Assembly: GCA_019752375.1 (NCBI GenBank) | Contig: JAIEMG010000191.1 | Coordinates: 1 to 42,524, forward strand | Direction: 5' to 3' | DNA from: Gemmataceae bacterium | Lineage (GTDB): Bacteria > Planctomycetota > Planctomycetia > Gemmatales > Gemmataceae | Length of the DNA stretch: 42,524 nt | Part shown: piece by piece, positions 7,726 to 17,002 of the stretch | How positions within the stretch are numbered: position 1 is the first letter of the stretch | How the letters are laid out: the number at the start of each line of letters is the position of its first letter | The notes under the pieces: model-generated | What the model was told of the DNA's origin: nothing | Databases searched by the model: none | Seen by the model: only the letters and a program-made list of their open reading frames with translations | Program-made: the position numbers and the translations under genes

Positions 7726-8346
7726 GTGAATCTTTCCATGCTGATCCTGACCGCGACACTGACTGCGACGCCGGCTCAGACGCCGGGTTGCCAGAACTGC
7801 GGCTACGCCGTGACCCAGGATGGCCAACAGGTGATGTACACGACTGAGTCGCGCTCCGGCCTGTTCTCGAACTTCCGCAACCGGATCCACAATCATTTCA
7901 ACCGGCCCAGTGAAGTGATCACCATTCCGGCCACTCCGGTGTATCAGCAAGTGCAACCCATTCAGTCCGTTGTGTATTCCACCCAGGAACCCCCGACGGC
8001 CGGGGTGGTGACTGCCAGCGCCCAACAGGTGCAAATGCCCGAAGTGGCCAAGCAGTTCCAGAAGAAAGTGGGCAACGCGGACGACTACAGCTGGATTACC
8101 GGCCAGCTGATCTACGTCCACGCGGACGGCGGCCGCTGGGTGCTGCGGTATGCGTCCGTCGGCCAGGAAGACAAGTACGGCGGCAGCGTCGTTCTGGCCA
8201 CCGCCGCGGAGATGAAGAACTACCGCGAAGGCGACCTCGTCTCGGTCACCGGCGAGGTCCTCAACAATGGCCGCGCCACGCGCCACCTGGGCGGGCCCTT
8301 GTATCGCGTGGAAAACATCGCGATGATCGAACGCTTCGACAAGTAA
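7726..8346 (+). CDS. Secreted protein with DDY-RYASV domain
   Basis: This 206-residue protein starts at GTG 7726, placed by a strong CCGGAGG six bases upstream; the open frame upstream of it looks non-coding. The N-terminus (NLSMLILTATLTATPAQT) is a short signal-peptide-like segment, followed by a CQNCG pair. The middle is rich in Gln/Val/Pro (YQQVQPIQSVVYSTQEPP). The C-terminal domain (about 115-200) has DDYSWITGQLIYVHADGG, WVLRYASVGQEDKYGG, REGDLVSVTGEV and YRVENI, aligning with the end of the lipoprotein at 6297-6932. A hairpin terminator follows at 8485. Function unknown. Confidence 0.85.
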   Translation: MNLSMLILTATLTATPAQTPGCQNCGYAVTQDGQQVMYTTESRSGLFSNFRNRIHNHFNRPSEVITIPATPVYQQVQPIQSVVYSTQEPPTAGVVTASAQQVQMPEVAKQFQKKVGNADDYSWITGQLIYVHADGGRWVLRYASVGQEDKYGGSVVLATAAEMKNYREGDLVSVTGEVLNNGRATRHLGGPLYRVENIAMIERFDK

Positions 8347-8388
8347 GCATTGGACTGCTTGGGTCTGTCCGACGAATCGGGCTTCGCT

Positions 8389-8470
8389 CTGTAGCCGCAG
8401 GCTTCAGCCTGCGGAGGGGTGTCCCAGCGGCGGCAGACGCCCTTCCGCGGGCTGAAGCCTGCGGCTACAG
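8389..8470. repeat. Inverted doublet of a hairpin unit (family C, copy 1)
   Basis: The unit CCGCAGGCTTCAGCCTGCGG (stem nine, loop TC) lies inside the 26-base arm 8389-8414, which begins CTGTAG. The inverted copy is 8445-8470. Arms match with one difference. The same element recurs at 21220-21304, including part of the inner spacer (A-x-GGG-y-GTC). Confidence 0.9.
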
Positions 8471-8484
8471 GCCCTAATGCAAGT

Positions 8485-8515
8485 AGCCCGCAGGGGACCG
8501 TCCCTGCGGGCTTTC
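8485..8515 (+). terminator. Hairpin terminator after the 7726-8346 gene
   Basis: Stem AGCCCGCAGGG / CCCTGCGGGCT with a short loop is followed by TTTCG. It sits between convergent genes, with the T-stretch on the plus-strand side, so it fits termination of the secreted-protein gene. Confidence 0.65.
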
Positions 8516-8537
8516 GCTGTTCAAGCATGACCATCGA

Positions 8538-10202
8538 TCAGGGCTTCTGTGGCAGGCGCTCGTCGCCGTAGACCTTGGTGCTCTCTTCCTTCAAGACCGG
8601 ATCGGACAGCCCGTCGGCCTTGATCCGGGCGCGGAAGCGCAGGTCGCCCGGCGCGGTCCCGCGCACGTTCACCCGATAGATGACGTCCGCGCGGGGCGCC
8701 AGCTTGGGGATCGGGTCGAACACGATGTCGGCGCCCTCTTGCTTGGAAGTGAGGCCGGACGGCGCCTTGGCGCCTTTGAACTCCATCTTGTCCGGAATGG
8801 TGCAGGTCAGCTGCAGGTTGGTCTCCGTCTTGGTGCCCGTATTCGTGACGCGGATCTCATAGGACGTGTCGGACCCGACTTCCACCGGGTCGTCGAGGTC
8901 CACCAGTTCCATGAGCAGGGCGGGCAGGCCCTCGATACGCGTGACGATCTCATTATCGGCCCGAAGACCGCGTGCCGCGCCGACCGCGGCTCGGTTCTTG
9001 TGCTCGCCGGTGTTCACCGCCACCAGGTCGAGGGTGACTTCCTGGCTCTGGCCGGGAGGCAGGTCTCCCAGGAACCAGGAGACGGTCCGGGAAACGAAAT
9101 CGTGGCGACCTTCATTGGACGCTGCCGCAAAAGTGAAACCCTGCGGGATCTCGTCCACGAGACGGACGTGATTGGCCGTCGCAGTGCCTGGATTGGTGAC
9201 CTTGAGCGTGTAGACGGCATGACGATCCAGGTAGCGCATGCCGGGGCCGGTGACCGCGAGCTCGACCTTGGGGATGAGCACCTCGATCGCAGCGCTGTCC
9301 TGCGCTTGCAACTTGGGATCACCGCTGACGGTCACTTCGCATTTCTGGCTGCCGGCGCTCTTGGCGCCGCAGAGGACGTACAGCGTTCGCGTTTCCTTGG
9401 GCGCCATGTTGCCCAGGTCGAAGTCGATGGAGCTGCCGCGCGCGTGTTCCAGCCCGTCGCTGAGCTTGGCAGTGACCTTGACGTGCTCGGACACGGCGTC
9501 GCCGGGGTTGGTGATCGTCAAACCGACGGTCGCCGGGTCGCCCACGATCACCTTTTCGGGCGCCGCCGCCTTGATGGCCAGCTTGGGCTCATGAACGATT
9601 AGCCGCACCGTCGAGGTGCCGGTGATGGTCACTGCCGCCTGGCAGGCGACCGCACCCGTGGCGCTCGATGTCAGCTGGACATCGAGACGTTTTTCCTGCC
9701 GCGGTTCCAGGTTCCCCAGGGCCCAGACCAGGGCATCGCCTTCCATGTTCGCCTTGGGCTCGGTGGCATTGACCGTCACGCCGGTCGGGATGGTGGCCTT
9801 GACGCCCACGCCTTCCACAAGCCCCGCACTGATGTTCTTGATGATCAGCTGGTAACTGACCGGCTGGTTGACCTTGGCGCTGCCCGGGCCAATCCACTCG
9901 ATGCTGACGGCCGGCTCCTGGCGCGCGGTCGGATTGTCCGCCGATGTACCCGGTGCTTCGGTGTAGGTGTTCCGAATCACGGGGACACCCATCGCAGCGC
10001 CCGGCTGGCCGGGAGAGCCGTGCGTCGGCAGTCCGTTCAGAACCCGGGGCGCGGGCGACGGCTGGGTGGCATAGGGAGAGTCGCCGACAACGGGGACCAT
10101 GCCGGGCTGGACCGGCTCCTGGGCGACGGCGGGTGGGCCCGCGCCGGCCATGGCATTGGCGACGGCGAGTGCCGCGCCCAGCAGTAGGTTCCGAGAATTC
10201 AT
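8538..10202 (-). CDS. Exported DUF11-repeat protein
   Basis: This 554-residue protein has a signal peptide (about 1-28, to VAQEP) and a Pro/Gly-rich linker to residue 95. Four DUF11-type beta-sandwich repeats follow, recognisable by recurring Y-x-L-x-(I/V)-x-N-x-G lines: VSYQLIIKNISAG, ATVGLTITNPGDA, AVYTLKVTNPGTA and TSYEIRVTNTGTK. Each is paired with an IP-x-G or LGNL-x-P line. DUF11 repeats occur in large cell-surface proteins and in OmcB-type outer-membrane proteins. This one lacks the cysteine richness of OmcB. A structural or adhesive surface role is inferred. ATG 10202 has GGAGGAAGG directly upstream. It is convergent with the secreted-protein gene. Confidence 0.88.
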   Translation of the reverse strand: MNSRNLLLGAALAVANAMAGAGPPAVAQEPVQPGMVPVVGDSPYATQPSPAPRVLNGLPTHGSPGQPGAAMGVPVIRNTYTEAPGTSADNPTARQEPAVSIEWIGPGSAKVNQPVSYQLIIKNISAGLVEGVGVKATIPTGVTVNATEPKANMEGDALVWALGNLEPRQEKRLDVQLTSSATGAVACQAAVTITGTSTVRLIVHEPKLAIKAAAPEKVIVGDPATVGLTITNPGDAVSEHVKVTAKLSDGLEHARGSSIDFDLGNMAPKETRTLYVLCGAKSAGSQKCEVTVSGDPKLQAQDSAAIEVLIPKVELAVTGPGMRYLDRHAVYTLKVTNPGTATANHVRLVDEIPQGFTFAAASNEGRHDFVSRTVSWFLGDLPPGQSQEVTLDLVAVNTGEHKNRAAVGAARGLRADNEIVTRIEGLPALLMELVDLDDPVEVGSDTSYEIRVTNTGTKTETNLQLTCTIPDKMEFKGAKAPSGLTSKQEGADIVFDPIPKLAPRADVIYRVNVRGTAPGDLRFRARIKADGLSDPVLKEESTKVYGDERLPQKP

Positions 10203-10588
10203 CCTTCCTCCATTCCTTGCCTAGAGCTCCGTGGGCGACGAACCGCCCTTGCCCAGATTGTTTGACGACCGAACGGCTCGGACGACGGCAAATCCACGAG
10301 GCGCGAAATGACTCGCGCGCCGGTTCACGCCTTCCGGATCTGCCTCCTCCAGGGTCGGCGGACTATAGCGTGGCCGAATTAGGGATCAAGTCGACTTGAC
10401 GCGGAGCATCGGTCGGAGGCTTTGCGTGTCCGGCGCCGGCATAGATGGGGTGACGGGGAAGCCGTGAGAATGAAGGCAGGACAGACACTGCCGGCGCGTT
10501 GAGTTGGAAGGGTCGAGGCTTGGGAGTCGATTCCGGAATCGACTCCCAAACCTTGTTCTCTCCGCCGGCATCGCCTTCCGCGATCCCA
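10203..10588. other. Intergenic stretch with one perfect palindrome
   Basis: Upstream of the DUF11 gene and downstream of the S9 peptidase gene, both on the minus strand. No supported gene. The only structure seen is the palindrome at 10520-10549. Confidence 0.5.
10520..10549. repeat. Perfect 30-base palindrome after the S9 peptidase gene
   Basis: TTGGGAGTCGATT, then CCGG, then the exact reverse complement. It lies 40 bases past the stop of the S9 peptidase gene on the minus strand and may act as a terminator, but no T-run follows it. Confidence 0.65.
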
Positions 10589-12664
10589 TCACGTTGGCCC
10601 GTGGCCGATGTACTTGTCCAGCCACGCGAAGAACTCCCTGTACCACAGCCGCGAATTCTGCGGCTTGAGCACCCAGTGGTTCTCGTCGGGGTAGTAGAGG
10701 AAGCGCGTGGGTACGCCCTTGATGCGGAGCGTGTTGTAGTATTCCATGCCCTGCGTCACCGGGACGCGGAAGTCCTTTTCGCCGTGGACCACGAGCGTCG
10801 GAGTCTTGAAGTGGTTGGCGAAACGCTGGGGGGATTGCTTGTCGATCTTGCTCAGGTCGCCCCAAGGCATGGCGCCGAGGGGACGCTCGCGGCTGCGCAC
10901 CACGTCCGATGCCATCATGCTGTGCCAGTTGTAGACGCCGGCGTGGCAGACCATGGCCTTGAAGCGGTCGGTGTGGCCGTTCAGCCAGGCCATCATGAAG
11001 CCGCCGTAGCTCCCGCCGGCCGCGGCCATGCGGGTCTTGTCGATATAGGGCTGCGCCTCCATGTAATCCGTGCCCTTCATCACGTCGGTGTAGGGCTTGG
11101 TCGCCATGTCGCCGGTGATCGAATCGGTGAAGGCCTGGCCGAAGCCGCTGGAACCGTGGAAATTGATGCAGCTGACGACGTAGCCCTTCGACGCGAACAG
11201 CTGCAAGTTCCAGCGGAAGCTGAAATCGGTCGTGATGCCGTTGTGCGGGCCGCCGTGGACCACCTGGAGCAGCGGCCACTTCTTCTTGGCATCGAAACCT
11301 GGCGGATAGACGATCCACATCTGCACCTCCGCGTCGCCAGCGCCCTTGAAATAGACCTCCTTGACCTGCCCGAGGTCCCACGTCGACACCAGGCCGTCAT
11401 TGAAGCGGTCAATCTGCCTTGGCACCGGGTCGGAGCTGGGCGCCACGAACACAGTCGGCGGCAGATCGAAGCTGGAACGAGAGAACGCCAGCATCGTGCC
11501 GTCCCGGCTGACGTCCAGGTTGTGGTCGCTGAAACCGGACGTCAACGGCGTCACGTCGTTGCCCTTGGCCGAGACGCTGAAAACGCGCACGTAGCCCTTG
11601 TCTTCCGCCTCAAAGTAGAGTTTCCGACTGTCGTGGCCCCATTTTGGCGTGCCGCAGGTGCGGTCGAACTTTTCGGTCAGCTCCCGGCTCTTGCCGGACG
11701 CGCGGTCGTAGAGCATGATCCGCGAGCGGTCGGCATAGAAGAACTTGATTGTCTGCCGGGTGAAGGCGATCGAGTTGCCGTCGGGCGCGTAGACGGGCGT
11801 CGTGTCGGCCGCGGTGTTCTCTGCCGTGATGTTCTTCGGGTCGCCGGCCTTGTCCAGCGGCATCGTGTAGAGATCGAGGTTGAAGTCGGTACCGATTTCC
11901 TTGACCGTGTCCGCGACGAAGCAGAGTTCCTTGCCATCGGGCGAGACATCGTAGTGCGAAGCCGACGTCTGGTAGGCGGGCAGGTGCAGCTTGGTGTGCG
12001 TGAAGAGGTTGCGGTGCTTGCCGGTTGCCACGTCCACGGCAAAGAGCACGGGCTTCTTGCCGTCGCTGAGCCAGTCGTCCCAGTAACGATAGAGGGCATC
12101 ATCGATGATGCTGGCCTTGACCTTGCTGTCCTTGGCTTCCTTGGCCTTCTTCTTGTAGCTGGCGTCATCGGGCGTCTCGGGCCAGGTGCGGGCGATGCAG
12201 TAGAGCGTCTTGCCGTCGGGCGCCCACTTGAGGCCGGAAGGGGCCATGGGCATGTCGGTCAGGGCCACCGCTTCGCCGCCGTCGGGCGTGATGAGCTGGA
12301 CCTGGGCATGATCGCCGCCGCGCTTGGAGATGAAAGCAATCTGCTTGCCGTCCGGCGACCAGGCAGGACCGGAGTTCTTGCCTTTGTGGGCCGTCAGACG
12401 GCGCTGCATCTTGCCGTCGCTGGACAGCAGCCAGAGGTCGGAGGTGCTGTCGTTGTCCTCCATGCTGTAGGTCGTGACCTCGACGGCGACCCACTTGCCA
12501 TCGGGCGACAGCGCCGGCGCTCCCGTCCGTTTGACCTTCCAGAGGTCTTCGACCGAGAGCGGGTGTTTCTTGGCTGCCGGCTCCGCAGCCGCCGCCAGCC
12601 CGCACAGGAGCAGCGAAACGGCCTGGACGGCCAACGTCGAGCGGCGAAATAGCGAGGAGTGCAT
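10589..12664 (-). CDS. Exported S9-family serine peptidase
   Basis: This 691-residue protein starts at ATG 12664 behind AAAGGGG. Residues 1-27 are a signal peptide ending in AAAEP. A beta-propeller domain (about 40-430) shows repeated SPDG-type blades (APALSPDGKWVAVEV, PAWSPDGKQIAFIS, YDVSPDGKELCFVAD, PVYAPDGNSIAFTR). The C-terminal alpha/beta-hydrolase domain has the nucleophile in GGSYGG (Ser552), Asp631 in GEKDFRVP and His663 in ENHWVL. This is the complete triad of prolyl-oligopeptidase / acylaminoacyl-peptidase relatives (S9C-like). The HGGPHNG segment fits the oxyanion hole. It probably trims peptides in the periplasm or outside the cell. The family D palindrome lies about 100 bases upstream of its start. 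Confidence 0.93.
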   Translation of the reverse strand: MHSSLFRRSTLAVQAVSLLLCGLAAAAEPAAKKHPLSVEDLWKVKRTGAPALSPDGKWVAVEVTTYSMEDNDSTSDLWLLSSDGKMQRRLTAHKGKNSGPAWSPDGKQIAFISKRGGDHAQVQLITPDGGEAVALTDMPMAPSGLKWAPDGKTLYCIARTWPETPDDASYKKKAKEAKDSKVKASIIDDALYRYWDDWLSDGKKPVLFAVDVATGKHRNLFTHTKLHLPAYQTSASHYDVSPDGKELCFVADTVKEIGTDFNLDLYTMPLDKAGDPKNITAENTAADTTPVYAPDGNSIAFTRQTIKFFYADRSRIMLYDRASGKSRELTEKFDRTCGTPKWGHDSRKLYFEAEDKGYVRVFSVSAKGNDVTPLTSGFSDHNLDVSRDGTMLAFSRSSFDLPPTVFVAPSSDPVPRQIDRFNDGLVSTWDLGQVKEVYFKGAGDAEVQMWIVYPPGFDAKKKWPLLQVVHGGPHNGITTDFSFRWNLQLFASKGYVVSCINFHGSSGFGQAFTDSITGDMATKPYTDVMKGTDYMEAQPYIDKTRMAAAGGSYGGFMMAWLNGHTDRFKAMVCHAGVYNWHSMMASDVVRSRERPLGAMPWGDLSKIDKQSPQRFANHFKTPTLVVHGEKDFRVPVTQGMEYYNTLRIKGVPTRFLYYPDENHWVLKPQNSRLWYREFFAWLDKYIGHGPT

Positions 12665-12767
12665 GAAAGCCCCTTTCTCGGAAAACACGTCAGGATGCGG
12701 GGACGCGGCACGTTCGCTTGTGATCGATGAAGTTATACAGCACGGGCGCCAAATTGATCCGTGGCAA

Positions 12768-12819
12768 GGTGGGCCAGACACTCTTGTCTGGCTGGCCAGA
12801 CAAGAGTGTCTGGCCCACC
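12768..12819. repeat. Inverted doublet of a hairpin unit (family D)
   Basis: The unit CCAGACACTCTTGTCTGG (stem seven, loop CTCT) has its inverted copy (loop AGAG) after a spacer of only four bases. The 24-bp outer arms 12768-12791 and 12796-12819 are perfect. It sits in the upstream region of the S9 peptidase gene. Confidence 0.9.
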
Positions 12820-13226
12820 GAACACCGCCATTCTCAACCGCGTGAAGGATAGATTATCGCTCTTTAGGTAAGGCCGGTCAGGGGTGAAAAGGATTTCACG
12901 TCCCCAATTCACCCTCGCGGCCCTGTCCAAGGTGTCCGGCTGCGCCAAATGAGGCGCATCCTTTCCGGATTGTCTCAAGATTGACCACCGGCCCGCCCGG
13001 CGGCTGGAAATCTCCAAATGGACGCGATGGCACAAACAACGGTTGAGCCGGACCTTGCGATGGATCCGGCATGACCGGGGATGGCGGGACTGCGTTTGGT
13101 ACTGGAGTTGCGGGAGGACCGTCGGCATTCGGGGAAGAAAACGACGTCGCCCAGCGCCCGCCCTTGAAATTGTGACCTACAATTGGGGTGTCCAGCCGCC
13201 ACTTCGCTGAAAGGAGCGCAGCGACC
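12820..13226. other. Divergent region upstream of csrA
   Basis: Between the S9 peptidase (minus) and csrA (plus). A Pro-rich minus-strand frame (ending near 12896, with PNADGPPATPVP and GDFQPPGGPVVNLE) runs through it and across csrA. It has no convincing start or ribosome site, so I do not call it. A TACAAT hexamer at 13178-13183 could be the csrA -10 element, but no good -35 partner was seen. Confidence 0.4.
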
Positions 13227-13421
13227 ATGTTGGTTCTCAGCCGAAAGCTTGGGGAAAAGATCGTCATCGGTGATAACATTTGCCTGACCGTCATCGCCGT
13301 CGACCGCGGCAAGGTGCGTTTGGGCATCGAAGCGCCGCGGACAGTGCCGGTGTATCGCCAGGAACTGCTCGCCGCCCCCGCAGGCGACGCGCAGCCCACC
13401 GCAGCCGTTTTGACGCAGTAA
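13227..13421 (+). CDS. csrA: Carbon storage regulator CsrA
   Basis: This 64-residue protein starts at ATG 13227, with AAAGGAG upstream. It has the whole CsrA core: MLVLSRKLGEKIVIGDNI, then LTVIAVDRGKVRLGIEAP and VPVYRQEL. CsrA dimers bind GGA motifs in mRNA leaders and block or promote translation. The RNA-contacting residues at the two edges, L-x-R near residue 4-6 and the RLGIEAP / VYR region, are present. The tail after residue 50 is Ala/Pro-rich and probably disordered. The gene stands alone between a divergent peptidase and a convergent DUF3857 gene. It has none of the flagellar neighbours, such as fliW, that often accompany csrA. Confidence 0.95.
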   Translation: MLVLSRKLGEKIVIGDNICLTVIAVDRGKVRLGIEAPRTVPVYRQELLAAPAGDAQPTAAVLTQ

Positions 13422-13459
13422 CTCCGCCGCCCCGGATCGTGCCTCGCGTCCGCGGCCCA

Positions 13460-16400
13460 TCACTGCCCGCTCGTACTGTCCTTCTCCGACTGCTCGAATT
13501 CGCGCAATTGTTCGGCCAATTCCCTGTCCGTGGGCCGGAGCTTCACCGCTTCGCGCTGCGCGGCCAGGGCGTCGGCCTTTCTACCCGCTTGTGCCAGCGC
13601 CGTCGCCAGCCAGTGCAGGACCACGCCGTCCTTGCGCTCGCCCAGTTCGGCGGCTTTCGCCAGGTCGGCGAGCGCTTCCTTGTCGCCTCGCTCCAGCCGC
13701 ACTCGGCCACGGACGAAGTAACCTCGCGAATCCTTCGGGCTCAGGGTGATCGCCCGCGCGGCGTCGGCGAGAGCCCGTCCCAGCCGTCCCTTGTCCAGGG
13801 CCAGCAGCCCGCGCAAGGCGAACGCCGGCCCCAGTTCCACCTTGTCCGCGAAGGCCTGCTCCAGGATCGCCTCCACCTGCGCCGATGGACGTCCGTCCTG
13901 GTAGGCGAGCTCCGCGCAGACGAAGCGATCGAGTGCGTTGTCCCAGGCATCGGGGTTGCCCGCCGGCGCCTGAACGCTGCTGGCGACGGCCTTGCGGCGT
14001 TGCGCCAGTCGGAGACAGAGCGAGCAGGCCCTCAACAGCTCCGCGGTCGGCTGCCCCACTTTGTCGGCGCGCTCGGCCCGCTGGAGTGCGGAACCCAGAT
14101 GTCCAAGCGCCAGCTGGCCGCGAATCAGCGCTTCGAGCACCGCGGCGTCGAGGTCGGTTTGGTCCAGATGGGCGATGGCCTTTTCGTGGTCGCCGCGCTG
14201 GGAATAGACCAGTCCCAGTGTGCGATGGGCGGCCCCCTTGGCCCCCTCGCCCAGGGCGCGATTCGCCAGGTCGAAGGCATCTTCGGTTCGGCCAAGGCGC
14301 AGGTGGTAGTCGGCGACGCGGGCCAGTCCTGCCGGCTCGCTGCCGACCGCCACGCTGTAGCGACGCAGCACGTCCAGCGCCTCGGACGAGTTCTTGGCCG
14401 CCAGCGCCAGACGGACCAGACCGTCCAGGGCCTCCGTGGCTTCCGCCTCCAGCTTCAATGCCTGGCGATAGGCCTCCGCTGCTTCCTTCGGCTGGTTCAG
14501 CTTCTCATGGACCTTGCCTTTCACTGTGAGTGCCGGGGCGGTGTAGACCGTATCCTCGTCGGCTTCCGACGCGGCTTCGAAATGCTTGAGCGCTTCCTTC
14601 GCCTTGTTCTCCATGAGGGCGCTGCGGGCCAGCTGATAGCTGGCGCCTGCCCGCTCGATCGCGGAGCCGTTCTTGACCACCGCTTGCAAGATCGTTCGCG
14701 CCGGCGCGTGCTTGTCGCCGCGGATGAGCGTCTCGCCCAGCAACACGCTGTATTTCAGTTCCTTGGGGAAGCGCTTGACCAGGACGCGATAGGCGCCTTC
14801 CTCTTCCTCCACGCTGCCGGCAGCCTTGACGGCCAGCTCCAACAGCGCGACGTCGTTGGGATTGTAGTGCTGGGCCCGCCGCAGCACCCGCCGCGCCTCT
14901 TCGGGCTTCTCGGCTTTCAAGTGCAGCGACGCCAGGACCGCTGCCGATGCACTGTCCCCCGGCGTCAGGACCATGAGGGCTTCGAGACCGGCAATGTCGG
15001 CGGCGTCCCGCGTCGGCTTGAGGGCCAGCCAGAAACGATAGCTCTTCGATACCTCTTGATGAAACTTGCGGTAGGCGTCGAAGTCGGCCGGCTCCACGCG
15101 GACTTTCTCCAGCCGGGTGCGATAGCGGACTTCGATCTGGCGCGGATCGTCCATGCTCGGCTTCACCGTCATGCGAAAGCTGCCGAATTTCGACTTGATG
15201 TGCTTGTCGCGCGGCAACGCGTCGTGCCGAAAGGCGAGCGGCAACCGAATGGTGTAGGTATGAATTGACTCGAAGGGCGAACCGAGGTCCAGCGTCGCCT
15301 GGCGGTCGTAGTCGAGGTTGACGGCGAGTAGCTTACCCCACACCGGGCTATCGGTGATGCTCCCCTCGCGCTCGTCGCCCGCGAAATGCCCCGCGATTTC
15401 GTAGACAAAGCGGGCAGTGACGGGCTCGTCAAAGTCCTTGAGCTTGGCGTCATCGAGGTCCAGCCCGGTAAGTCGGGTCTGGCTGTTGGCATCCTGCAAT
15501 TCGGCCGTAAGCAACCGGCGCCGCTCGCCGCCGGGCACCTCGACCCAGTCGTGACGCCGATTGTACGCCGCCGCGCCGTGGTAGACGGAAATACGCTCCG
15601 CCCGCGAAGACCCATCCGCGCCGATCGTCATGTGGGTGGTCTGCTCGACGCGGTCGCGCTCCGGCGTCAGGCGCGGAGTCCGCAGCAGGCGCAGGCCCTT
15701 GTCGTCCGTGACGTAGCAGAGCCGATTGCGGTCGTCGCTGGGGAGGTAGTCCCAGGCAGCCAGGCTGGCGGTCGTATCGATCCAGTGCTGCTGGCCGTCG
15801 ATCGTTACCATCAGGATGGCATGCGTGCCCCAGGGAGACGGCACTTCTTCGAGGACCTGCCCGTCGTCCTGCACGCCGAGCGTGGCGAGGGAAACCTCGA
15901 TACCGCACTCGCGGAGCATGACAGCCAGCAGCTGGCTGGTATCCTTGCAATCGCCGTAGCGGGTCTTCAGCACCTGGGCCGGCGTGTGCGGCGTGTAATC
16001 GTGCTTCTCGCCCATCGAGACGTAGCGGATGTGCCGACGCACCCAGTAAGTCAAGGCGCGGGCCTTCTCCTGCGGCGTCTTCAGGTCCTTGGTTACGTCC
16101 ACGGCAATCTGGCGGACCTCGGGCGTGCACTTCCAGCAGTCTTGCCGCAGCTGCTGCTTCCATTTGAGAACGGCATCCCAGGACGAGAACGTCGAGCAGG
16201 AGACCTGCTGACGCAGTTCCTCCTTCGAGGGCAGGTTGTCGTCCTGCGGCAACTGCTTGCGGTTGGCGACGCGCCAGTGATACGTCCGATGGCCGCCTTC
16301 CTCCTTCACCTCCGGGTCGAGCTTGCCGCCCGTAACGGCATGCTTTAGTTCCCGCGTCTTCGGGAGCCGGACGCGGACCTCGTCGCAGACCACGGGATAG

Positions 16401-17002
16401 CGGTCATCGCCGAAGGTGTAGCGCGTGAAGAAGTGCCCGGCGTGCTCGGGGTTCTTGCCGCGGACCGTCCACTTCACCTCGTAGCAGTCGCCGACTTCCA
16501 GCGTGGGAAAGGAGATGACCAGCACCTTGCCGCGGTCGTACACCTGAAAATCGGTGCCCTGGTCGCGCAACTGGACGTGCTTGGCCTCGACCGGCACGCT
16601 CCGGCCATCGGCTTTGATGACGCGCGCCTCGTTCAGCGTCAGCTTCTCGTATTCCGGCGTATAGGTGATGGCACGATATTCGCCAAGCTTGTCGAGCGCT
16701 TTGCGGCTGCTCAGCCGAGTGACTTCGTGCGTGATCGTCTCGATGACGCCGTCGCTGTCCACGAGATGGGTCGTACCCGAGTACAGCGTGCACGCCGGCG
16801 CGTCTTCGATGAATGCCTTGGGCACCGCCTTCCAGTGGGTGGCGTCATATTTGAACGGCACCGGTTCGTTGGAGGCGCCGCGCGGGATCGGCCAGTCCAC
16901 TTCGGCGCGAGATGCGGCCGGCGAGAGGACAATGAGGCTAATGAGCAAGGGAATACGACCCGCAAATTTGCCGGTCACGGGAAGTGTTCTCGACGAGATC
17001 AT
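13460..17002 (-). CDS. Exported DUF3857/transglutaminase/TPR protein
   Basis: This 1,180-residue protein has a signal peptide (about 1-35), then a DUF3857 domain (about 60-250). Next is a transglutaminase-like domain with a complete triad: Cys352 in YGDCKD, His394 in WGTHAI and Asp409 in HWIDTT. A beta-rich region reaches about 620. From about 640 to the end it is built of TPR-type helical hairpins (EEARRVLRRAQHYNPND, KEAAEAYRQALKLE, GRALADAARAITLSP). Transglutaminase-like enzymes may cleave or crosslink peptides; the substrate here is unknown. The start ATG 17002 overlaps the hicA stop by four bases, so the gene is read in the hicB-hicA transcript. The 1,243-residue upstream extension in the same frame runs through hicA and is rejected. 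Confidence 0.9.
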   Translation of the reverse strand: MISSRTLPVTGKFAGRIPLLISLIVLSPAASRAEVDWPIPRGASNEPVPFKYDATHWKAVPKAFIEDAPACTLYSGTTHLVDSDGVIETITHEVTRLSSRKALDKLGEYRAITYTPEYEKLTLNEARVIKADGRSVPVEAKHVQLRDQGTDFQVYDRGKVLVISFPTLEVGDCYEVKWTVRGKNPEHAGHFFTRYTFGDDRYPVVCDEVRVRLPKTRELKHAVTGGKLDPEVKEEGGHRTYHWRVANRKQLPQDDNLPSKEELRQQVSCSTFSSWDAVLKWKQQLRQDCWKCTPEVRQIAVDVTKDLKTPQEKARALTYWVRRHIRYVSMGEKHDYTPHTPAQVLKTRYGDCKDTSQLLAVMLRECGIEVSLATLGVQDDGQVLEEVPSPWGTHAILMVTIDGQQHWIDTTASLAAWDYLPSDDRNRLCYVTDDKGLRLLRTPRLTPERDRVEQTTHMTIGADGSSRAERISVYHGAAAYNRRHDWVEVPGGERRRLLTAELQDANSQTRLTGLDLDDAKLKDFDEPVTARFVYEIAGHFAGDEREGSITDSPVWGKLLAVNLDYDRQATLDLGSPFESIHTYTIRLPLAFRHDALPRDKHIKSKFGSFRMTVKPSMDDPRQIEVRYRTRLEKVRVEPADFDAYRKFHQEVSKSYRFWLALKPTRDAADIAGLEALMVLTPGDSASAAVLASLHLKAEKPEEARRVLRRAQHYNPNDVALLELAVKAAGSVEEEEGAYRVLVKRFPKELKYSVLLGETLIRGDKHAPARTILQAVVKNGSAIERAGASYQLARSALMENKAKEALKHFEAASEADEDTVYTAPALTVKGKVHEKLNQPKEAAEAYRQALKLEAEATEALDGLVRLALAAKNSSEALDVLRRYSVAVGSEPAGLARVADYHLRLGRTEDAFDLANRALGEGAKGAAHRTLGLVYSQRGDHEKAIAHLDQTDLDAAVLEALIRGQLALGHLGSALQRAERADKVGQPTAELLRACSLCLRLAQRRKAVASSVQAPAGNPDAWDNALDRFVCAELAYQDGRPSAQVEAILEQAFADKVELGPAFALRGLLALDKGRLGRALADAARAITLSPKDSRGYFVRGRVRLERGDKEALADLAKAAELGERKDGVVLHWLATALAQAGRKADALAAQREAVKLRPTDRELAEQLREFEQSEKDSTSGQ

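Noticed and set aside
10499-12652. 717-codon plus-strand open frame
   Set aside because: Antisense to the S9 peptidase with its complete triad; the translation is His/Val/Arg-rich with no family motif.
12896-13399. Minus-strand Pro-rich frame overlapping csrA
   Set aside because: No convincing start or ribosome site, and it is antisense to the complete csrA gene.
13280-15268. 662-codon plus-strand open frame
   Set aside because: Starts within csrA in another frame and runs antisense to the TPR part of the DUF3857 gene; no ribosome site.
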